From CADEDV01 sp964412375 (GTDB lineage: Bacteria > Bacteroidota > Bacteroidia > Chitinophagales > Chitinophagaceae), in the NCBI GenBank assembly GCA_964412375.1, contig CAYPOD010000005.1:70299-134298 (forward strand): 64,000 nt of DNA, read 5' to 3'. Shown here piece after piece: positions 8,751 to 17,675 of the stretch; position 1 is the first letter of the stretch; each line of letters begins with the position of its first letter. Made by a program: the position numbers and the translations under genes. The notes under the pieces were generated by a model. It did not search any database, had not been told where the DNA came from, and was given only the letters and a program-made list of their open reading frames with translations.

Positions 8751-9560
8751 ATGAATTGGAAGAAGATCAAAAAATGGCTTATTGCAATTGTTATAATTTA
8801 CCTCGGCATAGGCACAGCTTTTTACTTTTTGCAGGATAGAATCCTTTTTCGTCCCGTTTCGCTTAAACGGGATCATTCCTACAACTTTAATGTGCCACAT
8901 AAGGAACTGAATATCCCGATCAATAATGAAGACACGCTGAATCTTGTACAATTTTTGAACACAGATACTGTTTCCCGTGGCGTCGTATTATATTTTCACG
9001 GCAACAAAAAGAACATTTCCTGGTATGCAAAGTATCCGCCCTATTTTACCAGGCATGGTTACGAAGTATTGATGATTGATTATCCCGGTTTTGGGAAAAG
9101 CAAAGGACGATTCACAGAAAAAATATTGTATGAATGGGCACAGCAGGCTTATCAACTGGCCCGCAGCCGTTTTTCAGCAGACAGTATCATAATATATGGT
9201 AAAAGCATGGGCACAGGTATTGCTGCACAGCTGGCTTCGGTGAGAGATTGCAAAAGGCTGATATTGGAAACTCCTTATTACGATTTCCCTTCGGTGGTGA
9301 AACAGTACCTGCCTGTTTATCCTGTTCATTCCATGCTGCATTACAAGCTTCCTGTTCACAGTTATTTGCCAAATGTAATTGCTCCTGTTGCTATTTTTCA
9401 TGGCACTAAGGACAGGGTGACCACATACCGCAATGCAAAAAGACTAAAACCTTTGTTGATGCAAAAAGATATATTCATCACTCTGGATGGAGGAAGGCAT
9501 AATGATCTCTATGATTTTCCGGAAATGATACGGCAGCTTGATTCGCTGTTGAAAAATTGA
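8751..9560 (+). CDS. Membrane-anchored alpha/beta hydrolase (second paralogue)
   Basis: A 269-residue protein with the same plan as the gene at 6578: one membrane helix (residues 8-28), then LYFHGNKKNISW, IDYPGFGKSKG, the nucleophile elbow YGKSMGTG, FHGTKDRVT with the acid, and DGGRHNDL with the histidine. The whole catalytic set is present. The two paralogues differ throughout, so the duplication is not recent. A near-match -7 element (CATCTTTG, 8738-8745) lies just ahead of the ATG and would give a very short leader. The substrate is unknown. Confidence 0.85.
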   Translation: MNWKKIKKWLIAIVIIYLGIGTAFYFLQDRILFRPVSLKRDHSYNFNVPHKELNIPINNEDTLNLVQFLNTDTVSRGVVLYFHGNKKNISWYAKYPPYFTRHGYEVLMIDYPGFGKSKGRFTEKILYEWAQQAYQLARSRFSADSIIIYGKSMGTGIAAQLASVRDCKRLILETPYYDFPSVVKQYLPVYPVHSMLHYKLPVHSYLPNVIAPVAIFHGTKDRVTTYRNAKRLKPLLMQKDIFITLDGGRHNDLYDFPEMIRQLDSLLKN

Positions 9561-9581
9561 ACGGGAAGATTTTTGAAGTTG

Positions 9582-10490
9582 CTATTCTTCCAGCAGCACT
9601 TTAGTTTTTGTGATCTTCAGTTTGTAACCCACGCCTACTTTTAAAGCATAATTTTCTGTATCATGGCTCACAGGAAAACCAAAACATACCGGGTAGTCAT
9701 ATTCTTTCACAATATCCCGGATGATCTCGTATGCTGTTTGCCCAAAAGGACGATCAGTATCTTTTGCTTCTGTAAAACCACCAATGATGAGTCCGGCTAA
9801 CCGGTCAAGTTTACCGCTGCGTTTCAGTTGCCAGAACATGCGGTCAATATTATAAAGGTATTCACCCACATCTTCAACAAACAATATCCTTCCTCTTGTT
9901 TTAATATCCGAATCCGTTCCCACCAAATGGGCCAGCAAGGCAAGATTGCCGCCGATCAGTTCTCCCACAGCTTCTCCTTTAAGGTTAAACTCATGTACTG
10001 CACATTGGTATTTGAGTTTTTTTCCTTCCAATGCGTTTTTAAGTGATTGTACAAATTCATTCTTATAACCCTCTTCATTAAAAGCGGCTGCCATCGGGGC
10101 ATGAAGGGAGGAGATCCGGTAGTTAGTATAAAGATGCGAATGCAGCACGGTGATATCACTGTAACCGATGATCCATTTGGGAAGTTTTTTGAATTTTTTG
10201 AAATTAATACGTTCAATGATCCTTCCCATGCCATAACCACCTCTTGCACATAACACTGCTTTCACTTCATCATCATCCAGCATTTGTTGAAGATCGCTGA
10301 GCCTTTCCTCATCTGTTCCGGAGAAATAGTTCTGTGAATCGCCACCGATGGTTTTACCCAACTTCACCCGGTAGCCCCATTCCTGCAATGTATGGATACA
10401 TGTCTGGACCTTATCCAATGTCATAAAACCCGCTGGGCAAACCAGGCCGATCGTATCACCTTTTCGTAAATAGGGAGGAATTTTAACCAT
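9582..10490 (-). CDS. LD-carboxypeptidase (S66 family)
   Basis: A 302-residue serine peptidase related to LdcA, which removes the terminal D-alanine from peptidoglycan tetrapeptides during wall recycling; some relatives (MccF) cleave microcin adducts. Motifs in order are GDTIGLVCPAG, CARGGYGMGRI, the nucleophile serine in IIGYSDITVLH, the glutamate in LFVEDVGEYLYNIDRM and the histidine in GFPVSHDTENYALKVG. The Ser-Glu-His triad is complete. No signal peptide is seen, which fits cytoplasmic recycling. The gene converges with the hydrolase at 8751-9560, 21 bp away. Confidence 0.9.
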   Translation of the reverse strand: MVKIPPYLRKGDTIGLVCPAGFMTLDKVQTCIHTLQEWGYRVKLGKTIGGDSQNYFSGTDEERLSDLQQMLDDDEVKAVLCARGGYGMGRIIERINFKKFKKLPKWIIGYSDITVLHSHLYTNYRISSLHAPMAAAFNEEGYKNEFVQSLKNALEGKKLKYQCAVHEFNLKGEAVGELIGGNLALLAHLVGTDSDIKTRGRILFVEDVGEYLYNIDRMFWQLKRSGKLDRLAGLIIGGFTEAKDTDRPFGQTAYEIIRDIVKEYDYPVCFGFPVSHDTENYALKVGVGYKLKITKTKVLLEE

Positions 10491-10534
10491 AGCATCAATT
10501 ATCTTGAGCGATAAAGTTATCTCAAATCAGTCAT

Positions 10535-10566
10535 TTTGGGCAATGGCTGCTATTCCGGTATTTTTG
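10535..10566 (+). promoter_or_regulatory. Bacteroidota promoter of metG
   Basis: TTTG (10535-10538), 20 nt of spacer, then TATTTTTG (10559-10566) match the TTTG / TAnnTTTG consensus for the Bacteroidota primary sigma factor. The predicted start near 10573 leaves a leader of about 20 nt before the metG ATG. Confidence 0.75.
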
Positions 10567-10592
10567 CAGGCTAATAAAGACAGCCTAATTAC

Positions 10593-12698
10593 ATGATGAA
10601 TCCGAAACGATATTTGATCACTTCAGCACTTCCTTATGCCAACGGGCTAAAACATGTCGGGCATCTTGCAGGCGCCTATATACCTGCTGATATTTATGTC
10701 CGTTACCTGCGGGCACAAAAAAGAGATGTGGTTTTTGTGTGCGGCAGTGATGAACATGGCACAGCCATTCCTATCCAGGCAGCGAAAGAAGGAACTACGC
10801 CAAGGGCTATTATTGATAAGTATCACGAAGCAATGAAACAGGATTTTGAGGATTTGAGTATGAGCTTCGACATCTATCATCGTACCAGCGATCCATTGCA
10901 TCATGAAACAGCACAGGAGTTTTTTGCTTATTTGAATGACCGTGGCGAACTGGAAGTAAAAGAAACAGAACAATATTATGATGAAGAGGCAAAAACTTTC
11001 CTGGCTGACCGGTACATCAAGGGCACTTGTCCTAATTGCGGCAGCGACCGGGCTTTTGGCGACCAGTGTGAAACCTGTGGCAGAACATTAAGTCCTGATG
11101 AATTGATCAACCCGGTAAGTACATTAAGCGGCAGACCACCGGTTAAGAAAAAAACATCGCATTGGTATCTGCCATTGGGCAAACATGAAGCGTTTTTAAG
11201 GCAATGGATCCTGGAGCAACACAAAGAAGACTGGAGGCCAACAGTTGTGGGTCAATGCAAAAGCTGGATAGAAGGCGGTTTGCAGTCAAGAGCCGTGACA
11301 AGAGATTTGGATTGGGGTATCAGGGTGCCTGTGAAAGATGCCGAAGGAAAAGTACTTTATGTCTGGTTTGATGCTCCTATCGGTTATATCAGCGCTACCA
11401 AACAATGGGCTATTGATAATAAGAGGGACTGGAAACCCTATTGGCAAGATAAAGAGACAAAGCTTGTTCATTTCATCGGCAAAGACAATATTGTTTTTCA
11501 TTGTATCATTTTTCCTGTGATGCTAAAATTGCACGGCTACATTTTACCGGACAATGTCCCCGCCAATGAGTTTCTGAATCTCGAAGGTGATAAAATGAGT
11601 ACCAGCCGCAATTGGAAACTCGACATGGGGGACTACATCAATGATTTTGTAAAAAAAGAGAATGGTGGTGGTCAGTGTGTGGATATGCTGCGCTATTACC
11701 TCACACAAATAGCTCCGGAGACAAAAGACAGTGAATTTACCTGGAAAGGTTTCCAGGATGCCGTAAACAGTGAACTGGTTTCCATCTTTGGCAATTTTAT
11801 AAACCGAACCTGGGTACTGATGCATAAACTCTGCGGCGGTAAAGTGCCGAAACTGCATGAGGAGGTGCTTGATGACAATGATGCTGTCTTGATAGAAGAG
11901 ATCAAAAATGCAAAAGCAAGAATTGAAACTTTACTGGAAGGATATAAATTCAGAGAAGCTTTGTACGAAGTAATTGATCTTTCCCGTAAAGGCAATCAGT
12001 ACATGCAGAAAAAAGAACCCTGGATCCAGGCAAAGAAGATTGCTGATGACCCGTCCGCACAGAAAAGCATAGATAACGCCATGCATCTTTGCCTGCAACT
12101 CACGGCCAACCTTGCTATTTATATCAATCCGTTTTTACCTAATACCGCCAAAAGCATGTTGCACATGATGAAGGTGGTGGAAAAGATGCTGGATTGGGAA
12201 AATGCCGGCAAGCTGAAACTGCTGAGTGTAGGGTATAGTTTAAGGGAACCGCAGTTGTTGTTCCGGAAAATTGAAGATGCAGAGATCATATACCAGGCAG
12301 AAAAATTAAAAGCAGGTATGATTAAACCCGATTCACCTCAAATGGAAAACACAAAACCAGCAACCGGCAAACCGGAAATTGTTTATGACGATTTTGCCAA
12401 ACTCGAACTCAAAGCAGGTACGGTCACGGCTTGTAGTAAAGTGGAAAAGGCAGATAAACTGTTGAAATTGGAAGTTGATCTTGGCACAGAAAAACGAACC
12501 ATTGTTTCCGGCATCGCATTGCATTATTCCCCGGAAGAAATGGTAGGTAAACAGGTGATCGTTGTCACCAACCTGGCGCCGAGAAAAATGAAAGGTATCG
12601 AAAGCCAGGGGATGATACTTACAGCCGAAGACAGTGATGGCAAACTACAATTATTGAAGCCTGAAAACCCGGTTACTCCTGGTTCCGGCGTAAGTTAA
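10593..12698 (+). CDS. metG: Methionine--tRNA ligase, MetG1 type with C-terminal tRNA-binding domain
   Basis: A 701-residue class I aminoacyl-tRNA synthetase that charges tRNA-Met and initiator tRNA. The HIGH motif appears as HVGH (residues 21-24) and the KMSKS motif as KMSTS (near 334-338). A zinc knuckle CPNCG...CETCG lies near residues 148-164. After the anticodon-binding helices, residues 600-701 form an EMAP/Trbp111-like domain (DFAKLELKAGTV ... NLAPRKMKGIESQGMIL) that helps hold tRNA. ATG at 10593 follows a good promoter; a second ATG is adjacent at 10596. Confidence 0.97.
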   Translation: MMNPKRYLITSALPYANGLKHVGHLAGAYIPADIYVRYLRAQKRDVVFVCGSDEHGTAIPIQAAKEGTTPRAIIDKYHEAMKQDFEDLSMSFDIYHRTSDPLHHETAQEFFAYLNDRGELEVKETEQYYDEEAKTFLADRYIKGTCPNCGSDRAFGDQCETCGRTLSPDELINPVSTLSGRPPVKKKTSHWYLPLGKHEAFLRQWILEQHKEDWRPTVVGQCKSWIEGGLQSRAVTRDLDWGIRVPVKDAEGKVLYVWFDAPIGYISATKQWAIDNKRDWKPYWQDKETKLVHFIGKDNIVFHCIIFPVMLKLHGYILPDNVPANEFLNLEGDKMSTSRNWKLDMGDYINDFVKKENGGGQCVDMLRYYLTQIAPETKDSEFTWKGFQDAVNSELVSIFGNFINRTWVLMHKLCGGKVPKLHEEVLDDNDAVLIEEIKNAKARIETLLEGYKFREALYEVIDLSRKGNQYMQKKEPWIQAKKIADDPSAQKSIDNAMHLCLQLTANLAIYINPFLPNTAKSMLHMMKVVEKMLDWENAGKLKLLSVGYSLREPQLLFRKIEDAEIIYQAEKLKAGMIKPDSPQMENTKPATGKPEIVYDDFAKLELKAGTVTACSKVEKADKLLKLEVDLGTEKRTIVSGIALHYSPEEMVGKQVIVVTNLAPRKMKGIESQGMILTAEDSDGKLQLLKPENPVTPGSGVS

Positions 12699-12715
12699 CC
12701 GGTTATTTTATGCAG

Positions 12716-12750
12716 AAAAAACCCGCTGTTCGTATACATGGCGGGTTTTT
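12716..12750 (+). terminator. Terminator after metG
   Basis: AAAAACCCGC (12717-12726) pairs with GCGGGTTTTT (12741-12750) around a 14-nt loop; the 3' arm supplies the T-run. The flanking A-run also makes it usable in the other direction. Confidence 0.85.
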
Positions 12751-12804
12751 CATTTTACAGAAGGGTTTATTTGAGTAATTTTAGGATTAAATACACTCCG
12801 CACC

Positions 12805-15800
12805 TTGCCTGTAATTCGCATCGGAAAAAAACTGTTGAAGATCGTCTGGATCTGTTTGGGCGTTGTGCTGACCCTGCTGATCGCTTTTCACTTTTGGTTT
12901 GTCTACCATGCTGAGGAAATTATTCAGGATATGGTGGAAACCCGGTCTAATGGCCGCCTGAAACTGGAAGTAGAAAAATTCAGGTTTAATTGGTTCACTA
13001 AACGAATGGAACTGCGTCATGCAGTTTTTTACAGCACAGATACCACCACAGCCGGTACAGCCTATCGTTTTGAAGTTAAGAATATCAGGGTGAGAGCCAA
13101 AGCAATCTGGCCCCTCGTTTTTGAAGATAAAGTGCTTATCAATGAACTGATCCTGTTAGAACCGGATATAACGGTGACGCGGCTGCGAACTTCAAATGAC
13201 AGCTCAAAGGGAGATAATGTTTCGGTGACCAATGAAATGGGCCGCATCTATAATTCCATCCAGGATGCGCTGCAGGTGCTGCAGGTTAAAAAATTTAACC
13301 TGGAGAATGCTTCTTTTACACTTGTCAACAAGATCAAACCGGAACAACAACCGGTTGTGATCAACTATATTGATCTGGGGATTGACAACCTTACTGTTGA
13401 TACTGCCCGGTTAACCGGAAAAGAAAAGATCTTTTTCAGTGATAATGTATTTGCCCGTTCCCGTAACCAGGATATATTATTTCCGGACGGGAGACACCGG
13501 CTTAGTTTTCGGCATTTCAGGATCAATATTGAAAAGAAAATGGTGGAGTTTGACAGTTGCACCATTGCAGCATTGAAAACAGATAAACAGCCAACCGGTT
13601 TCAGCATTTTCTTTGACAGGTTACAGATGACCAATATAGATTTTGATACACTGTATCATGCAGAGATGATCAAAGCCGATTCTGTGTATTGTGTTAACCC
13701 GCATTTTAGCTTGACTGCTGATCTGGATCAGCGGAAAAAGGAAAGTGAAAACCGGCAAAGGCTGGATGAGATCATCCGCAAGCTCACCGGTGATCTGCAG
13801 CTCAACTTTGTGGTGGTGAATAATGCCAGTTTTGACATTAATACTGTTCGGAATGGCCAGCCCAGTTCGTTTACCTCGCAACACAATAATTTTGAAATGC
13901 AGGGGCTTCATATTGACAATGATGCGACGAAGCCGCTACGGGTGGAACGGTTTGCCATGGCTGTCAGAAATTATGAAAATTTTCTCCGGGACAGCCTTTA
14001 TTCTTTGCAGTTTGACAGCATCCATGTGAATAATGATAAGATTTACCTGAATAATTTTTCTTTTCAGCACCTGGAAAAAGGCAGGCCTGTAAACAGCTTT
14101 AATGTTCCCCGTTTTCAATTGACAGGATTATCCTGGGATGACCTTTTGTTTGAACGAAAATTAAAAGCTGCTGAAGCCACTTTGTTCAACCCGGAGATCA
14201 GCTATACCGAACCTGCAGCAAGAAACCGCAGGCAAACTAAACGTAATGTCTTTGATATATTGGCAGAAATGAATGAAGTGCTGATGCTGGAGGATATGAA
14301 TGTTATAAATGGAAACATAAAGCTTCGTCTAAGCGGGGGTATGGCGATGGAATTGCACAGGGCTACCATGTCGGTGGAAAGCCGTGACTTATTAGTGGCG
14401 AATAAGCTTTCAGGTATTCGGCGTTCAGTAAACTATCTTGACTTTGACGAGGGAGTTTTTCGTTTCAATGATTTTACGGTCAAACTTGACAGCACCAACT
14501 ATTCCGGAATCACTAGTCGCTTTAATGCCGCTTCAGTATCTGTTAGCAATGATACCGGAACGTTTCGTGCAAATGCCAGGGGGGTGGGGATGAATGAAAT
14601 ATTCATTAATGAAGCTACCGGTGATATCAGTATTGGCGGAATTTCCTGGCAAAACGCCGATGTGCACCTGTTGATGCAGGCATTGTCTGAACCACCGGCG
14701 GGAGCTTCTTTTATAAGCCTCACGGATATTAACGGAAAGAATACACGACTAAATTCAATGATTGGCGGGAAACGGACAACAGCATTGCTGGAAACAATAA
14801 AGGCTAAAGCTTTTTTGCTAAAACCCGGTGCGAAACCGGTTATTGCGGAAGCATCTCTTGCAGGAAAAGCTGTTGCTGTGAAAGACAGCGCCTCTTCATT
14901 GAGTATTGAATCTTTTGGCTTCAACGACGGTGCATATTCGTGGGTGAATAATGCCAGCTATGCAGGTAAACGTAATGGTGACTCCACTGTTGTGCGGGTT
15001 CCCAGTCTGACATTCATCCCGCAAATACAGTCCCTGATTGAAGGTAAAATTATAGCCGGGAATATAAATTTTCTGCGACCTGTCATTGCTATTCATACCG
15101 GGAACAATAATACAGCAGCACCCGCATTTTTTTTCCCTGAAGGAAAAATGGATAAAATCGTCATCCGGGAACCTGTCATCAACTATTCAAAAAAGAAGCA
15201 AGATCGCAACACCCGGTGGAACTGGGATGGAAGCAACAGCAGTAATAACTCCATCGTATTGATGGATGTTGCAACAGACAGTACCACACTTTCAGCAAAG
15301 CAGTTGTATTTGTCATTGCAGCATTTCAGCATGGAAAATGCACAAGGCAGAAGCTTCACTACTGGCAAGGGCGAAGTGACTGGTTTATTGCAGGATTTCT
15401 CGTTGTCAAAAAAACTGGGTCAGCCGGTTTACTGGCAAGGCAGTGTGGCTTCGCTGGAAGGCAATAATCTTGAAGCAGAAAGTATCGGAAAAAATAACGG
15501 CACGCTGCGGTTGAACACAGTGGCGCTAAAAGATTTTACGATTAATTCCAATACTATCAAAAACCTGCCTGACCTGGTGAGTCAAAACAAGCAATTCAGA
15601 TTGCAGCAATTCAACGGGTATTATGCTACTGCTTCTGATCGTTTTGAGTGGTTCAATGCCAGCTATGATAAAAAGGATTTTCGTTTATTGCTTGATTCAT
15701 TTCGCTACAGGCCTGTGCAGGAACAGGTAGATTTTGTAAAGACCAGCAAATTCCAGTCGGATTATATCCGGGTGAACACCGGGGCTGTGATGATAGGCCC

Positions 15801-16644
15801 GTTTGATATTGAAAAATATATCCGGGACACGGTAGTGACCGCTGGTGTAGTGAATGTTGCGGATATCAAATTTTCCGATTTCAGGGATAACCGGTTGCCA
15901 TTCAGACACGGAGTCATCAAACCGCTTCTCACAGACAGGATAAAATCTATTCCTTTCAAAATCAGCATTGACAGTATCCTGCTTCACAATGTTACGCTGG
16001 CGTATACTGAAACGGAACCCAGGAAGGGCATGCAAGCCACTTTAAATGTTTCAAACCTTGATCTGAAGTTTAACCCGGTTCGCAATTATAATCTTAAAGA
16101 GACGGATAGTCTATTGATCCTGGCGTCAGGAAAACTGATGGATTCAGCAGAGGTGATACTGAAAGTGAAAGAATCGTATGCAGATTCATTATCAGGTTTT
16201 TTGCTCACTGCCAGAATTGGCAGCTCAGCTATGCAGATACTGAACCCCGTGCTGGAACCTCTTGCCAATGTGAAACTCCGTTCGGGGTTTCTCGACAGTC
16301 TTCATATGCGGGTGAATGGCGATGAATATATGGCATGGGGTGAAATGCAAATGAATTACCGTGACCTGAAAATTCAATTACTCACCCGTCCCGGAAAAGA
16401 AAAGCCCGCCGGAAAAATGCTGAATTTTCTTGTCAACACATTTGTGATAAAAAATAATAACAAAGGAAAATCAGCTGATGTATTCTTCATACGCCATCGG
16501 GACAGGTCTTCTATAAATTATCTGATTAAGATCCTTCTCAGCGGGGTAAACAGCAGCATTGGTGTGAAAAGCACTAAGAAAAATCTTCGTTCATGGAAAA
16601 AACAGGTGCAACGGCGCAACCTCCCGCCTTTTGAATACGATTAG
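12805..16644 (+). CDS. AsmA-like / DUF748 envelope protein
   Basis: A 1279-residue protein with one N-terminal membrane helix (residues 8-33) and a very long periplasmic part of repeated beta segments, of the kind seen in AsmA, TamB and DUF748 proteins, which form long grooves that carry lipids between membranes. The first 120 residues (VEKFRFNWFTKRMELRHAVF, VKNIRVRAKAIWP) and the last 300 (SILLHNVTLAYTE, VKLRSGFLDSLHMRVNG, AWGEMQMNYRDLKIQL) carry the recognisable motifs. TTG at 12805 is used; the nearest upstream in-frame stop leaves no ATG, and a later ATG would lose the membrane helix. Lipid transport is inferred from the family only. Confidence 0.8.
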   Translation: MPVIRIGKKLLKIVWICLGVVLTLLIAFHFWFVYHAEEIIQDMVETRSNGRLKLEVEKFRFNWFTKRMELRHAVFYSTDTTTAGTAYRFEVKNIRVRAKAIWPLVFEDKVLINELILLEPDITVTRLRTSNDSSKGDNVSVTNEMGRIYNSIQDALQVLQVKKFNLENASFTLVNKIKPEQQPVVINYIDLGIDNLTVDTARLTGKEKIFFSDNVFARSRNQDILFPDGRHRLSFRHFRINIEKKMVEFDSCTIAALKTDKQPTGFSIFFDRLQMTNIDFDTLYHAEMIKADSVYCVNPHFSLTADLDQRKKESENRQRLDEIIRKLTGDLQLNFVVVNNASFDINTVRNGQPSSFTSQHNNFEMQGLHIDNDATKPLRVERFAMAVRNYENFLRDSLYSLQFDSIHVNNDKIYLNNFSFQHLEKGRPVNSFNVPRFQLTGLSWDDLLFERKLKAAEATLFNPEISYTEPAARNRRQTKRNVFDILAEMNEVLMLEDMNVINGNIKLRLSGGMAMELHRATMSVESRDLLVANKLSGIRRSVNYLDFDEGVFRFNDFTVKLDSTNYSGITSRFNAASVSVSNDTGTFRANARGVGMNEIFINEATGDISIGGISWQNADVHLLMQALSEPPAGASFISLTDINGKNTRLNSMIGGKRTTALLETIKAKAFLLKPGAKPVIAEASLAGKAVAVKDSASSLSIESFGFNDGAYSWVNNASYAGKRNGDSTVVRVPSLTFIPQIQSLIEGKIIAGNINFLRPVIAIHTGNNNTAAPAFFFPEGKMDKIVIREPVINYSKKKQDRNTRWNWDGSNSSNNSIVLMDVATDSTTLSAKQLYLSLQHFSMENAQGRSFTTGKGEVTGLLQDFSLSKKLGQPVYWQGSVASLEGNNLEAESIGKNNGTLRLNTVALKDFTINSNTIKNLPDLVSQNKQFRLQQFNGYYATASDRFEWFNASYDKKDFRLLLDSFRYRPVQEQVDFVKTSKFQSDYIRVNTGAVMIGPFDIEKYIRDTVVTAGVVNVADIKFSDFRDNRLPFRHGVIKPLLTDRIKSIPFKISIDSILLHNVTLAYTETEPRKGMQATLNVSNLDLKFNPVRNYNLKETDSLLILASGKLMDSAEVILKVKESYADSLSGFLLTARIGSSAMQILNPVLEPLANVKLRSGFLDSLHMRVNGDEYMAWGEMQMNYRDLKIQLLTRPGKEKPAGKMLNFLVNTFVIKNNNKGKSADVFFIRHRDRSSINYLIKILLSGVNSSIGVKSTKKNLRSWKKQVQRRNLPPFEYD

Positions 16645-16666
16645 CAGGTGTATGTGACTCCCTGGT

Positions 16667-17119
16667 ATGAATCGTAAAAAAATTATCTGGCTGGTTATCG
16701 TCTTCGTTGCTGCAGCAGTTGCCTGGTATGCTTACAGTGAATACAACCGTACACACAGAGATCTTTATACCCTTCAGGCCGATTTTACTGTCACTGCTGC
16801 CGCAATTGCTGAAGCATATGAAAAGGGGGAAACAGCAGCTGCTTCAAAGTTCAACGATAAGATCATAGATGTGAATGGCGTGGTAAAAAGAACAGAAAAA
16901 GATGAGAAAGATGACTATACAGTGATTCTGGATGCGGGAGGCTCATCTTCAGTCCGGTGTTTGGTAGATACTGCCTACCGGCAGGAAGCAGCCAATTTGC
17001 AACCGGGAATATCAACTGTAGTGAGAGGCGTTTGCACAGGATTTATCAGGGATGAACTGGGGCTTGGCTCAGACGTCATTCTCAACCGCTGTGTAATTAT
17101 TAAAAAAGAATACAAATGA
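16667..17119 (+). CDS. OB-fold (tRNA_anti-like) membrane-anchored protein
   Basis: A 150-residue protein with one N-terminal membrane helix (residues 5-23) and an outer domain with the pattern of the small tRNA_anti-like OB fold: DKIIDVNGVVKRTEKDEKDD, VILDAGGSSSVRCLVD, and GISTVVRGVCTGFIRDEL. Relatives occur widely in Bacteroidota but have no known job. Its stop overlaps the start of the YceI gene by 4 bp (ATGA), so the two are translated from one mRNA, and the pair follows the AsmA-like gene by only 22 bp. Confidence 0.75.
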   Translation: MNRKKIIWLVIVFVAAAVAWYAYSEYNRTHRDLYTLQADFTVTAAAIAEAYEKGETAAASKFNDKIIDVNGVVKRTEKDEKDDYTVILDAGGSSSVRCLVDTAYRQEAANLQPGISTVVRGVCTGFIRDELGLGSDVILNRCVIIKKEYK

Positions 17120-17673
17120 GCCGGATAATATACCTGGCATTTTTTTGTGTGTGTTGTATATCTGCTGCCGGGCAGGAAAAATTTTTTACAAAATCAGGCA
17201 AGATTTCTTTTTTCTCATCCACTTCATTAGAAGATATTGAGGCAATCAACAAGGCAGTGTCGGTAATCCTGGATGCACAATCCGGTGAATTGCGTTTTTC
17301 AATGCTAATAAAAGGATTTGAGTTTAAAAAAGCGCTGATGCAGGAGCATTTCAATAGGGATTATATGGAAAGTGACAAATTTCCGAAATCAGCATTCAAA
17401 GGAGAGATCATAAATAACAGTGCTGTGAATTATTCGCAGAATGGCTCCTATCCGGTGACGGTGAAAGGCAGCCTTACAATTCATGGCGTCACGAAAGATG
17501 TGCAAACAGCAGGAAACCTGGTCATAAAAGACGGGAAAATCACTGCAACTGCTGTTTTTGATGTGCTGGTGGCAGACTATAATATTACCATTCCACGCAT
17601 TCACAGGAATAATATCGCTAAGAGCATCCGTATTACAGTTGATTGTATGCTGCAGCCACTTGCGTCTTCCTGA
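17116..17673 (+). CDS. YceI family periplasmic lipocalin-like protein
   Basis: A signal peptide of about 19 residues (cleaved after AAG) leads into a 165-residue YceI domain, an elongated beta-barrel that in characterised relatives binds polyprenyl chains or other lipids. Motifs seen are KSGKISFFSSTSLEDIEA near the start, NRDYMESDKFPKSAFKGEI at about residues 79-97, and TVKGSLTIHGVTKDV. Overlapping the OB-fold gene by 4 bp and lying behind the AsmA-like gene, it forms a three-gene envelope operon that may handle lipids. The ligand is unknown. Confidence 0.85.
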   Translation: MSRIIYLAFFCVCCISAAGQEKFFTKSGKISFFSSTSLEDIEAINKAVSVILDAQSGELRFSMLIKGFEFKKALMQEHFNRDYMESDKFPKSAFKGEIINNSAVNYSQNGSYPVTVKGSLTIHGVTKDVQTAGNLVIKDGKITATAVFDVLVADYNITIPRIHRNNIAKSIRITVDCMLQPLASS

Positions 17674-17675
17674 AA

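Noticed and set aside
9582..10490. Missing nucleophile in the LD-carboxypeptidase (RGGYGM instead of a serine-containing motif)
   Set aside because: The nucleophile serine of this family lies in the later GYSD motif, which is intact; Glu and His are present too.
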